64,000 nt of DNA from Aphelenchoides besseyi (Eukaryota; Nematoda; Chromadorea; Rhabditida; Aphelenchoididae): positions 11,532,001-11,596,000 of the forward strand of contig JAMPIQ010000001.1 in NCBI GenBank assembly GCA_024699855.1, given 5' to 3'. Both the position numbers and the translations under genes were made by a program. Below, piece after piece: positions 43,964 through 55,455 of the stretch. Each line of letters opens with the position of its first letter. The stretch's first letter is position 1. The notes under the pieces were generated by a model. The model saw nothing but the letters and a program-made list of their open reading frames with translations, did no database searches and was not told the origin of the DNA.

Positions 43964-46403
43964 TTAGTAATTGAAGTTTCTGCGCAGTTTTGATTCTGCA
44001 CGATAGGAAGTTGCCGAAACCACGGACTCACGACTAATCGAAGAATCGTTGGAACATTTGCGATCGAAAGGGGTTATCTCCGGGTCTGATGGTATGGAAC
44101 TTGTGGAGTCGTCAGGCGATGCAATGGGTATCGCAGATCGTTGATTGGACGCAAATTCCGAGAGAAAACGCTGTTGAAGACGGTGTTGAGTATCGTTAGA
44201 CAGAAATTTGGTTTCCGAATTTTGTTGCAAATTGACGTTGTCGTAAAACGAAAGAATCATCGAATCCACCGGCTGTTGAGGTTGTGGCGGTAACAATTTT
44301 ATTGGTGGATCGTTGCGTCTGTGAAGACGAGATTGACGATTTTGAAGCGTAGACTCGTCTGAAGCATCATAGCCATTCATAGTTGGAAGTGAAACCGGTA
44401 TTTTGACCGAACGTGTTGGTGAGCTAAACACAACTTTTTTACTTGATATCCACAGAAAACATACACGAACTGATTTCTTTGCACTGCTCTAGTTGGTAAA
44501 ACAGATGGTGAACTAATGCTACTTGAGCGGATCTTAGGAATTGGTTGTTCTCTTCCTCTCATTGTTTGCCTTTTCAAAGCCTCGACTTTGGTTATAAATT
44601 CGATTTGTCGTCCAAGAGGTGAAGTAGAACGATCGGGCGGAACAACGGAGTATTGACGTGTTGGAGTTGTTGATCGATTTGGTGATCGGGATTCTCTTTC
44701 GATCAACTCACTGCGATTCACCGCGCGTAGATCATGGAAATGTGGAGAAAACGAAGCATTTTGTTTTATGGGAAGACGTGAGTTTGAAGGTCTGTAATGT
44801 AGAGGCGAATTCATCGGATGAGTTTGATTTGGTGAAAGAACACGACGACCGTTATGCGGAGATCGATTTTCATTTTGTCCAAACGAACGTTGTGTTTCAA
44901 TGTCTACGGAAATCGGTTGGAATAGTCGTGCATCAGAATCTTTTGCAGGAACATAAATTGACTGCAACAATCGCCAGTCGTTGTCTCTCATCGTATGTGG
45001 TTTTGGATGTCTTGAAGCTGCTTCGTCGCAAACGGCATCTAAATCCAACGACGGAGAGTTTCTTAGTTCGCTGATATCAAAATTCGCGCCGTTTGGAGAT
45101 CGAATTCGTTGAGATGGTGGTCGTAGAAAAGCGGATTGTGGAATACGTTCGGTTTGCTCAGACGGCTCATCAAACTTTTCGTTTGACCACTTGAGTAGAG
45201 TAGCTGCGTGTAAAGGAAGCTCGTCGTTTTCGTCTTCTGTTCGACTGTATTCCACGTACTCAGCATCGTCATCGTTTTCCGTACTCACACAATCGTCGGT
45301 TTGAGATGATCTCGAGCCATCTCCCGTTCTATCAATTTCATTGACTACAACCTCTTCGCAAAATGTAACGCTTTTTGGTATGCCCGTAGATCCGCGACTC
45401 GACTCGGAATTAGTTGATCCTCGACGCTCTAATCGTCGCGGTAGAAGACGAGTATTCGAACTGCTAACATCGGAGTTTGCGCGGTGAAGAGAACCGTTGG
45501 CTGCTGCTGGCCATCGGAACCGATGAGAAAGCGAAGAAGAACGAGGTTGAGCAATCGGAGTTTGTGATATTCTTTGCGGAGTGACATCAAATTTGCGAAT
45601 TGCAGGAGGTGAAGCGGAACTTCGATGTTGTGGAGTCGAAGTGGGAGTCGGTGAACGGGAAACACTTTGCGGTTTTATTTCCGTTTGCTGAACATTCGAA
45701 TGAGAAACCAAACCAACGGGTTGAAATCCGGTACGACCATCGCTATCTCTATACCACGCACCGTTTCGAAGAATTGACTTGGACATTTCGTCTTCTCCAT
45801 TTTGCTTTGTATTCGAATCCTCGACCAAATTGGCTTTGTTAGCATTGTGGCCATTATTTGGAATATGTATTTTAGTGGGAGGTCGACCGTTAATAAGAAC
45901 TGTTGCAGTTGATCGCTGATCGCCGAGTCGTGGAGAAGGTGGAGGTCGGGAGTTGGAAGAAACAATTGGGCTTAAACGATTGGCAAGAGCCGTTTTGAGC
46001 AGTGTAGTTGATGAGGAATTGCGGGGTTCATTTGACCGGTGACTTGTTGATGGATGTTTACTTCTAACGTTTAAATTCCAACAAGTAGCTGAAATCAATT
46101 GATTTGTTTAATTGAAATAACTTTGTTTGTGATGTTTGATCATTTTGGTTGCTGCAAAAATCGTACAAAAAGTTTCGACTTTTGCAATTTGCCGAGTTTT
46201 TGTTCGTCAGAGCTCAAAAGCGGATGGCGATCGAATTTCAATCGTTTTGCTGAACGTTTGGACGTTTGCAGGCTTTCCAACGAAGAGGTTAGTTGGGTAT
46301 AACAAACGGTTAAAATCACTCACTTACTCGGGGCTGGATATTCATCGCACACGGAACTTGGACCGGCAGTCGAAGAGCTTTGATATGCTGGAGACTCTCG
46401 CAT
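43964..46403 (-). CDS. Long Ser/Pro/Arg-rich disordered protein with a PP1-docking-like motif
   Basis: At least three exons (46403 to about 46326; about 46096-44465; about 44423-43964) join in phase. The product is about 720 residues, mostly low-complexity Ser, Pro, Arg and Asn, with no transmembrane segment and no catalytic domain. Recognisable pieces are GIPKSVTFCEEVVVNEID, an RVxF-like KSVTF; an acidic block ENDDDAEYVEYSRTEDENDE; and repeated SRSP or RSPN-type sites that suit proline-directed kinases. I do not recognise the family. A further 5' exon near 46690-46530 is possible, because the ATG at 46403 follows an acceptor after TTTTTACAG. A cytoskeletal or signalling scaffold is conceivable but only inferred. 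Confidence 0.7.
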
Positions 46404-48940
46404 ACTGTAAAAACGAAAATTATTGCGTTTATCTGATCGCTATTGAGTTAATTGAACTCTTAGTTGGTAAAGTTCAGAAACAGTTGAAAAAAGAACTCGG
46501 ACTCATGGAAGCGAATGACCGCAAACTGTGAAGAACATGAGACGACCAGAAAAACGACGAGGATCATGAAACGGCCGAACGCGTCGCAGTTTGAAATATA
46601 CACCTCCACACTGACTTCTCAAAAACAAACTGACCATTCCAATTCGTCCTGACAGAGATCTAATTGAGTAGAGTTCTTTCGAATACAATTCATGCTTCTT
46701 CTCCGACCGTGAAAGCTTAGCGATCAGTCAAGACGATAAGCAGACTTTTGGGAGTTGCTGTACATTTAAACGAAAATGAACCTCGTGACTGTGCTTCCTT
46801 TGGGCCGTTTCATGGCAGAACGGCGGAAATTGGTCAAACTTCTCGAAACCACCACTTCACGTCCCCAACGAAACGTGATGCCTTTTCCAATTGAGCTTAA
46901 AATCAAAACTTTGCAAACAAAAACTCCAACTTCTTATACGCTCAATACACACGTTAAAAATAACTCAAAAGATTAATTCTTTGATAAATGTCAATATAAA
47001 TTGTCACATTGAGATTTAACACGCCAAAGTAATTGATCGAACGAGTGACAAAATGATTGAATCGAAATGAGAAGATCGTTCGGTTTTCTCACCAAATTCC
47101 CTTCAATCGGTCAGACGTTGGTAGTGTGCGGGAATAAACGGCAACTGTTTTCTTTCAACCCAACGGAACAAACTTCCGGACACGAGCCAATCGAACGAAT
47201 TCGTTTCAAAAAAATCGTCATCTTTAAGTGCCCAAGTTTTCGACCTTTTCAACTTGTTGCCGCCACAAATTCGTGTTTAATATCCCACTCGTTTCAACTC
47301 TTTCGCTCTTCTGCTAATCACTCATACACGCCGCTTTCCGGTTGGTAACCTCAATCATAACCTCCGGTCGAGTTTCAACTCAAAAGCCACTTGACTTCTA
47401 CAAGTACCAGCGGTCATCACAATCCGTTACGACAAACAACTTCCGATTAGCCACTTCAACGTTAGACACGTGTTGGTTGCCCGAGAAAAAAAATAACGGA
47501 CTCCACTGAGCAATACACAAATCTCGATAGCTACATGGAGTTGTCTGACATCCAACAAAGAATGTTAAGCTCAAAAAATATGATGAATCACATTCGAAGA
47601 GACTCTTCCTTATATTTTTAAGTTCTTATGACTCATTTATAATATAAGAGGCTAATAATTCAACAAACAAGACACAATCTCGACACGTATCGATAAGCGA
47701 AAGATTCGAATTCTCACCTTCTTAAGATAAGTTCAACGTTCGGAGACCAAACCATCGCACAAAATAAACGAGCCGTTTAGATTCTCTTGAAATCAACTGA
47801 GTACTTTAATCGGAACTCGAATGACCTTTGTCTCAAGTGTTTTGCGACGACACCCAAACAAAACATCTGTGGTCTTCGTTGGGTCGTCTCTTGAATAATG
47901 ACCGCTAACGGAAATGTGAACAGAAACCTACGAATTCCTTCCCTACATCCGATTTTGATCTCATAAATTTAACAAGTACGACGAGAGATTTTGTTTCCAG
48001 TTGACAACCCCGAATTCCGTTCACACTCATCAATCTGCCGAACACAATTCACGTGTCTGGAATCCTCATCGAACTGATCCGAACGAACAATCCCTTTCTA
48101 TAAACGTGAAAACAATGATCGCAGAAGTTGCGTGTTGACGTGAAACAAAGGCCAATGCCGAACATCGAAAAGCAGACGACATCCGTTTGTTTTCTCTTTC
48201 AATCATCACTTGTTCGTTTGCAGCAAAAGAACATAAAAACATGGAGAAGAGTTGTAAACTTGCAGAAGAACGTTTAGTGGCGAAATAAAGAGAGCTAATT
48301 TAAAGTCAATAAAAATATTTTTGTGAAAAACAACGTCGTTGTGAGATACCTGGAGTTTGCTGTCGTTTTCTGTGACATATCCGACGCCCAGCTTTGACGT
48401 TGGGATTTCGATTGAACGGGCGATGATTGCTGATACGATTGAAGGTCGGGATATTTGTACAAACAACAAGCACGTATCTTACGTGCAGTATTGGGTGTTT
48501 CTGGACTTCAATTTCCGTTTCATTAACTAGAGTGAAATCAACCGTCGAGAAAACTGTCGTGTGAATTACAAGCGAATGCGTGAATGCGGACCAACAAATT
48601 TATTCATACTCACCAATCATGCAACAAACTGACCCCCAAAACCATTGTATTTGAAATTCTTTAACGTATTTGCAATGTTTTGTTATATTGAAAGTATTGA
48701 GATCCCAATTCCCGTTACAAAAATGTGTGTATAGTCATAATGAGCATTTGTTGTGATTAAACGAAATTCGTTGAGTTTCAAGCAGTGTGTTGTTTGAGTG
48801 TGTCGCTAAAATTTGCATTCGATTAAGCAAAGCTATAAACAAGTGCAGAGTGAACTGAAGAAAACTCACGGCTTAGATGTTGAACGATGCAAAAACGAAC
48901 TGAGCAAATCGATCTGTAACATTCATTTCATTTCAACTTT
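46404..48940. other. 2.5 kb with no confident gene; may hold MEC-2 3' exons
   Basis: The MEC-2-like gene has a good donor right after FPLP (about 48955), so additional C-terminal exons should lie here. One candidate is a minus-strand open stretch at about 48465-48351 with SRPSIVSAIIARSIEIPTSK ending at a GTATCT donor. I could not link it convincingly. The left part contains short open frames on both strands without domain signal. No repeats or RNA genes were noticed. Confidence 0.35.
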
Positions 48941-51900
48941 CTAATCGTTTAATACCGGAAGTGGAAAGACAATTGTTGAATTCTTTTCCGCAGCAATAGA
49001 ATTGAGCTAAAACATACGAATGATAGCTGATTTCTTTTGATTACCGTTTGAAGATAACGCAATTGAAGGGCTGATGGTGATTGCGCAATGACTTCGGCTG
49101 CTTCTTTCAGAGCACGAGAAGCTTTCTAAATCGATGGAGTAAGAGAACGGAATGGCAAAATGACCTGTTCGCCCTCAGCGACAATAACTTTTGCTCGTGC
49201 TTCACGAGCTGCCTGCAACGATCAGTTTGAATTGTTGTATCAATATAAACACGAACCTCTGCTTCCGTAGCCATTGCTCGTTGAAGTTGAACTGGCAAAC
49301 GAACATCCTAAAACAACTCAGATAAACCGGAAAAACTCTTATTCATTTCAATAAGAAAAAGAAACTTCCCTTCACTTCCACACGCTCCACTTTTACTCCC
49401 CCTAAAAATAAAAAGTTCTAAAGGAGATTTGGATTGTAACTTAAATGGCTCAGTGGCATCATCAAGTGTTCCCTGTAAATGAAGTGAATAGATTAAACAT
49501 TCTACTGTTCTAGTTGAAATTTCAAACTCTTCAGAAGAGTTCTCGACAAGTTTAAAACAGGAATCAATTAGAATCGCTTACTTGAATCAGAAGCGACACT
49601 GCTTCACGATCGGACAACATCTAAGTCATTGGAATAATGATTGTTTTCTGCGCTTACGAACGACCGTGACATGATTGCATTAATTGAGTTGTCAACAATT
49701 GGAATGCCAATAATTCACGGTCGTCGGAACGTCAGAAAGCAATCACTCTTTCAACGGCTTACTTCAGCAAGCGTCTTGGTACCTAAAGAAGAAATTTGAT
49801 TTCGTATCTCTGTTAACCGATGATTGTTTAAAGTGACAATCATTATCAAAATGTATAAACCAACCGAGAATATTGCGAAGTGTCGTTTGCGCAAGCAACT
49901 AAAAACATCTTCCATTTCCTTCCGCTTTAAAGCCACTTACCTTCGTTGATCGGCTACAATCCTCGACGTTTGTCACTGATATTGTCGCATTACTTATACG
50001 AAAATAAACCTGAAATTGTGTTTAAGGTCATCAAACTGAAGTTGAAATAGTTCACATTTGCAGCTTTTGTTATGTAAACGTGAACGGTTGGATGACGATG
50101 CGATACACTACTACAACGTTTACCAGTTCAACGGAAGCGTTCGCTATCTTTTGAACACTGAAGCCAAGAGAACAATGAGAACGCCAATCGAAGAGAATTT
50201 GAGCGCAATTTCACATTTAAATCGCACGTTTGTGTGCCAATGAGGACGCGCGTTCTTAGAAATCTCCATAGTTTTCGTTTTCAATTGTCCTTTTGCTTGT
50301 CAGTTGTGTTTTTGGAAAATAAATCTCGTGAGATTACTTTAAAGGTGATTTTAGATGTCGAAAATAATCGTTAGTATTGAAACTGAAGAAGAGCAATTGA
50401 ATTTCGCGAACATCGAAGTTGTACGTGATTGATTGCGTAAAACGGCAAGTGAAATGATTTGATTACAGGTCGGAATGATTTTGGCGGAACCGTTCTGGAT
50501 TTCGTTTCCGTAGTCCTTAATGAAATCGATGAATAAGAAATGAAGGCTATAAATCAGCAAATCTAAAGGACCATCGGATTTGGTGCAATGTTTTGCCGAA
50601 CATAATGGGTTTGTGCGCGGAGGTTTACGATCTACCGCTCAACGAATTAACCGTGCCGGAAGCCGTCGAAAGAGCAACAACGGGGATCTCTATGTTTGCT
50701 ATTCGCCAAGTTCGTCGACGAAAAGGCCATTCCGTAAAATGGTCCATGGCAATTATCTCGGAGATTGATTGAAACCATAGCCAACCTCTAACTTTTGTAT
50801 TTCTGACGACTACCGATTGCCTTTACATGTTAGACAATAGATCGCTGGTTTACGACGAGATCAAAATCCCTACACTAATTTTGTTGGGCAGTTAAATCTG
50901 CAAAACGCCGAAACTATGTCGCAATTGATTCTGATCTGCCCCACAGAGTTAGGCGGAATTGACACGAAGAAGTGGAGCTCGTACATTACGTGAACTTCAT
51001 CATCTTTGGAATTCCATATTGTCTTTGTTTAGGCAACAACACAGACTTACAAAAAGAGTAACTATGAGCTTTCAGACATTAGACCGGCGGAGAAAAAACC
51101 TGATAAACTCAGAAGCGAAGTTGTTGCATAAAAGTCGGACAATAAAAACGAAAAGTTGCGCGTATGCAGAAATAACCAAGTTGAAGAATTTTTGGCATCA
51201 TCTTAAACTGTTGCTTGGATTTTTCGGTTAGTCAACTTCATAATTCAATTTTATTCGTTTAATCTCAAAATCCACTTACCACAGCGTCTACAGCGACCGT
51301 CACCGAGTCTGAAGTCGAATATCTTAGTCAGTAGTCGGATTGGTAAACGAACCTTTTGACAGGATTTCTTGAGGTGGAACCTATAGACATCATTAAAGCG
51401 AATTGAATGCAAATCAAAGTTGAATGCAAAACTCACTTCGAAACTCAGAACCCTGGAAATTGAATTTCAATACGATGCAAACCTTGTTACCTAAGATCCA
51501 CTTTTCTGTAAGAATCAATGCATGGTACAACAAAGAAGATTCCTGGGCCGCGTGCACCGCCGGGCATCAGTCGCCCGAGACGAAAGATCACAGCTCTATA
51601 GTCGTCTGGTTATACAGGGCTGCGTATTTCACTTACCGTTCATACTCCTGGACCACTTTGATGCACAAGCAAGCGCTGAATGGAAGTGTAAACACGATGA
51701 GAATGTAGCTGAGTGCTGTGAGAAGAAAACCACATATTCCGAATTCGTTTTGAATGTTCGCTAAAACAAGCTAATTAATAAGTTCAATCAAACGTTTTTC
51801 GGTTTGACACAAAAAAATCAATCAATGAATTTGCGAGTTGCAGAGTTTGATTGACATTTAAACGCTACGTTGCATGAATATTTACGACTATCAAAGCAGA

Positions 51901-52427
51901 TTTTGCAAGAAGCGAGAGAGCGAAAAGAATAAACAATGAATTTAGCTATGCAATGAAATATTGACGCATAATTGAGAGTAGGAAAAGTAAGCAAAACAAT
52001 AAGCCAGCAATAAGACCTTCATCATCAGCGATCCCTTTTTCCACATCGTTCGTTGACTTGTTTCGAGACTTTTTGTCTTTGTCGGTATTCAAGAAATCTG
52101 GTGGCAGTTCTTCGGATGAGAATTTCGTTGTTTCTGTAGTCGAGTTTTGTTGAACGTTTGTTGAGTTCACCAACTGAAATCTTCGACGTCGATCGTACTC
52201 ACTAATCGCTGTCTCACCGGTGAAATTGCGTTCGTGGCTGATCGATGAACTGATGGCGGTGTTTCAGTTTCGTTACTGAACTCGCTGACTGTTATCGCGT
52301 CATGTGAAGTTGGTGATGGAACAGCAGTTTCGTCTTCCAGTAGAAGGGTTTCGACCTTTGCCATTGGAACACTTACCGCGCGACTACGTTGAGGAACGAT
52401 TGAGACCACTGAGTTTCTCGCTGACAT
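48941..52427 (-). CDS. mec-2: MEC-2-like stomatin/prohibitin-domain protein
   Basis: This is the strongest nematode-type match in the window. In C. elegans, MEC-2 binds cholesterol and DEG/ENaC channels in touch neurons. The N-terminus [12 protein letters not shown] from ATG 52427 is followed by a Ser/Thr-rich region, then [20 protein letters not shown] with the conserved Pro in [19 protein letters not shown] (membrane hairpin). The prohibitin domain follows: [95 protein letters not shown] and [20 protein letters not shown]. The domain ends in [12 protein letters not shown]. Read-through after this point stops at 48941, but a GTATTA donor suggests further exons. Two consecutive introns begin with TT and GG rather than GT. 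The largest intron (about 51272-50017) holds a small plus-strand gene candidate. Confidence 0.93.
50355..50768 (+). CDS. Candidate small protein gene nested antisense in the MEC-2 intron
   Basis: Three short plus-strand open stretches lie in order. The first, from ATG 50355, encodes [20 protein letters not shown]. The second, after a TTACAG acceptor at about 50468, encodes [12 protein letters not shown]. The third, after ATCTAAAG at 50568, encodes [20 protein letters not shown] onward and ends with ISEID and TGA at 50766-50768. The last exon is open for 66 codons and has protein-like composition ([20 protein letters not shown]). The joined product would be about 105 residues. Donors are weak: GTGATT or GTACGT for the first, GTAGTC or GTCCTT for the second. 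I do not recognise the family; it is more convincing than chance mainly because of the third exon. Confidence 0.35.
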
Positions 52428-52832
52428 TCGCGACCTCCAGGTCCAAATTCTAACAACAAAAGAATGCAAACTTGAACCGAAGATGCGCTTCGAAGGTGTT
52501 GATTTAAAATGCATTTGCGTACTCGAATTCGGAATGCATTCAATTGTTGTCTTCGGCTCTTCATTGCACTTTCAACTTGAAATTACGATACGCGAGAGCT
52601 CGTTTTTAGTTTTGTTCGCAAATTGTTGTGGCATTTCGAGGGAAAGAAAACCATTCGGTTTGTTTTGGAAATTTGTGGCGCGTTTTTCGGTTTAATTTGA
52701 TGCTGAAGCAAAAGACTAACAAGTTTAAACGAATAAACGAGCTAATGGGGGAAAGAGAGGGAAGTAATAGCATCATGGCGCGTAAATAAGTTAATTTGAG
52801 GTCATGCAATGAAGGAAAATACGCCAAACAAA

Positions 52833-53432
52833 CTAACCGCTTAGTAGATCTATTCGTGCCGATCGCAATACTCTAGATGGTTTTCTTGTTGTACTCAATA
52901 TGAGACTAGCCGCTGTGGCTCTTCGTTGAGCTGCCAGTGATTCTAATTCGCTCATGTGTGATTTGATGGATCGTTTTCGTGACATCATCGGAGTAGAAAT
53001 GCCGCCAATTCCGGCGAACGTGCTCTTCCGACGACCCATCATTGGCGTTGGAGCGGCGAGAGCGGCCATCGCCGAACAACTATCGTGTCGTAGTCGTTTC
53101 ACTGATTTTTGATCCGAATCAACCAAAACACATGTACTCGATGATCTTGATCCGGGAAAAGCTGATGCTATCGGCTGTTTTCTTCGAACAAACGGTGGGA
53201 TAGTAGATGGTGAAGAACGACCGGTTATATTTCCTTCTTGCTCGTGCCAAGACGAACCTCTCGATTCCAGGCCAGAAACCGCGTTTGTGGGAGGCGCAAT
53301 TGGAGATGCCGGACGGTGGGGCGTTGAGCAGCGTTTCGGTTGGTCCGACATCAAATTCACGTGTTGAACAAAAATGGAAACCAACAAACGTTGACTCGAC
53401 TGAATGCGAGATGAATACTCGCGCTTTAGCAC
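52833..53432 (-). CDS. Basic Ser-rich ORF of unknown function, upstream of MEC-2
   Basis: An open frame of about 199 codons runs to a GTTAGT donor-like site at 52839 or the TAG just after it. From an internal Met the protein begins MSDQPKRCSTPHRPASPIAP and contains repeated basic and Ser/Thr-Pro pieces such as PTPMMGRRKSTF and ISTPMMSRKRSIKSHM, ending TTRKPSRVLRSARIDLL. It looks like an intrinsically disordered, kinase-regulated protein. It could be a separate short gene or a 5' exon of something else. Joining it in frame to the MEC-2 ATG exon fails on intron phase, so I keep it separate. No family is recognised. Confidence 0.4.
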   Translation of the reverse strand: MLKREYSSRIQSSQRLLVSIFVQHVNLMSDQPKRCSTPHRPASPIAPPTNAVSGLESRGSSWHEQEGNITGRSSPSTIPPFVRRKQPIASAFPGSRSSSTCVLVDSDQKSVKRLRHDSCSAMAALAAPTPMMGRRKSTFAGIGGISTPMMSRKRSIKSHMSELESLAAQRRATAASLILSTTRKPSRVLRSARIDLLSG

Positions 53433-55455
53433 CTGTCTGCTTTCGCTATGAGCCGTGAAATCGCCGTCGAGTTCGTCAAAAAAAATCCTCTCGAAAATTA
53501 CTTCTACTCTCAGCGTTCGAATGTCTTCGAAAATATTCTTAGAATGCTAATTACTCAGAAACTAATCGAATTTCAGGCATACAATAGGTTAGTGAAATCG
53601 AAGCAAACAAGTCGAATGAAATGGAGTTTTGTCGTCGTCGTAAAACGGTTGTGCGACATGATTAGTGAGAAATGAGCAGACTGTCCGAATATAATTAGAT
53701 GGTTGTCTTTGGTGAAAATGCCAACGCGCTTCGAAGGTTTTAAGCGGTGCAACCATTGAATGTTGTGGCTAACGGCGCCATTCCGTCTGTCTCTTCTACC
53801 AAAACTTTGACGAATAATGGGCCAACGGATTTAGCGCCGTTCCAGAAAGCTCATTTTCAGCCACACTCTTTGATGATAAGCAACGAGAATGGGAAAAGCT
53901 GGTCCGATCTGCACCTCTCGTGGGAAGAACGTTATTGGCCATAATTTACGCTCGAATCACCCAAATCTGTCAACGAAGATGTACATGTGTTTCTTTGTTT
54001 TCAGCCATTTGTTTCTGTTCGTGACGTCGATTCCTGTTACTAAACTCGAAACACTAAAGTTACTGGGCGTATCATGCAAAATTGCTTGGCTGTGAAAGCG
54101 CAGAAAATAGCGAAGTACATCAATAGCTATTTCTTGCGTATACAATATGATTGTTGTTCCTTAGAAACCGCTTTTCGAGCGAAAGTTTAGCGCATTTTTA
54201 TAGTTTTCAAGTGGAAATTAAACGGAAGATACGTTCTTTAACAGATGAAAGAGCAGAGAAACACAATGACGACAAGCAATCAATCATGCGGCAAGAAATT
54301 ACATCGTCCAAAAGGTTGGCGTTTAGATAAGAAGATTCGCAAATTGAATTGCGCTCCGGGAATATTTCGTATAAATCAATTCGACCGGAAAGTCAATTGG
54401 CAACAAAATTGTCTTATCGTAAGTTCACTTACCCGCTTCATCAACGGCATTGTAATACTTGGTGGTGGGTTTGGGATAATGGCGAAAGGTTTCTTGTCGA
54501 ATCGCAGGATGATAGACGGACATTCGACAACATCAAATGGTTAGAATAATCAAAAAGCAACGAAATCAAAAGTTATAACCCTTTGGCTCATCGTTGTCGG
54601 CCGGAAGATCAAATTGCGGTTCGACTCGCGTCGTTCAAACGACCACGCTCTACTTTGGTCCAATTGCTACGTTTAATGGAAGCCGTAGACTATCATCATA
54701 AGAGCACTTTAGAAACTTCACGAATTGAACTCAACTGAACCACAAACCCACTACTTCGCTTATTCTTCGGTTTAGCAAACAACCGCCGAATCAAAAAACG
54801 ACTTTCGTACATGATTTGTTTGTGAAGTTAAGAAAAAACTTAACATACGAAAACTTCCGTTCTGTAAATCAAATTTCTTGCTTTTCGCTTCTTTCAACGT
54901 CCATCAAACATAACGTTTTTAGTTTCTTTTGACCTGTGAATTGTCCGAGAGTTGAGATCTGATTACGTCGCTTTTGAGCGTCAAAATTATGAACGAGGTG
55001 CTTTGAGTCTTCGGGGAATCAAACATGTGACAGCAGACGTCAAATTGAAAAACAAAAAAGTGCAAAAAGACTGACAGAAGATCGATCAATTAAAAGAGAA
55101 TCTGTTTGAAGCTAATTTTTATTGTCACCAACCTCCAAAAACCTCGTTTCCATTTTTGATTGTGTATGATCGAGCAGTGTACTTGTTGAGGTCTCCTAAA
55201 AGCATACGCAGTTGCTGACCAATTCACTTCAATCTGTTAACCTTCACCTCCTTTAAATTCGCTGAACTTCGTGTCACCAGTTCGTTTTTTCGTCATGAAC
55301 ACCTAAAAACACGGCGAAATAAGAGGATAACATCAAACGAAAACAATCAGAACAACAAAGTTACAACAAGAGTACAGTCGCTAAATGTCTCCTGTAACTT
55401 ACGGGCTCAAACCCGTGTTGCTCCTGAAATGTTTCATGAAAACAATCGTAACGAT
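53433..55455. other. 2 kb with only weak open frames
   Basis: A plus-strand frame at 54245-54544 (MKEQRNTMTTSNQSCGKKLH) overlaps another that reads HQRHCNTWWWVWDNGERFLV. A TAA then interrupts the same frame before NPLAHRCRPEDQIAVRLASF (about 54580-54740). This might be a short gene with a missed intron or a decayed one. I do not recognise it. The rest shows nothing I can support. Confidence 0.3.

Noticed and set aside
52428..53432. Basic Ser-rich ORF as the first coding exon of MEC-2
   Set aside because: Its donor leaves phase 1 while the MEC-2 ATG exon would need phase 2, and MSARNSVVS at 52427 already matches the MEC-2 N-terminus.
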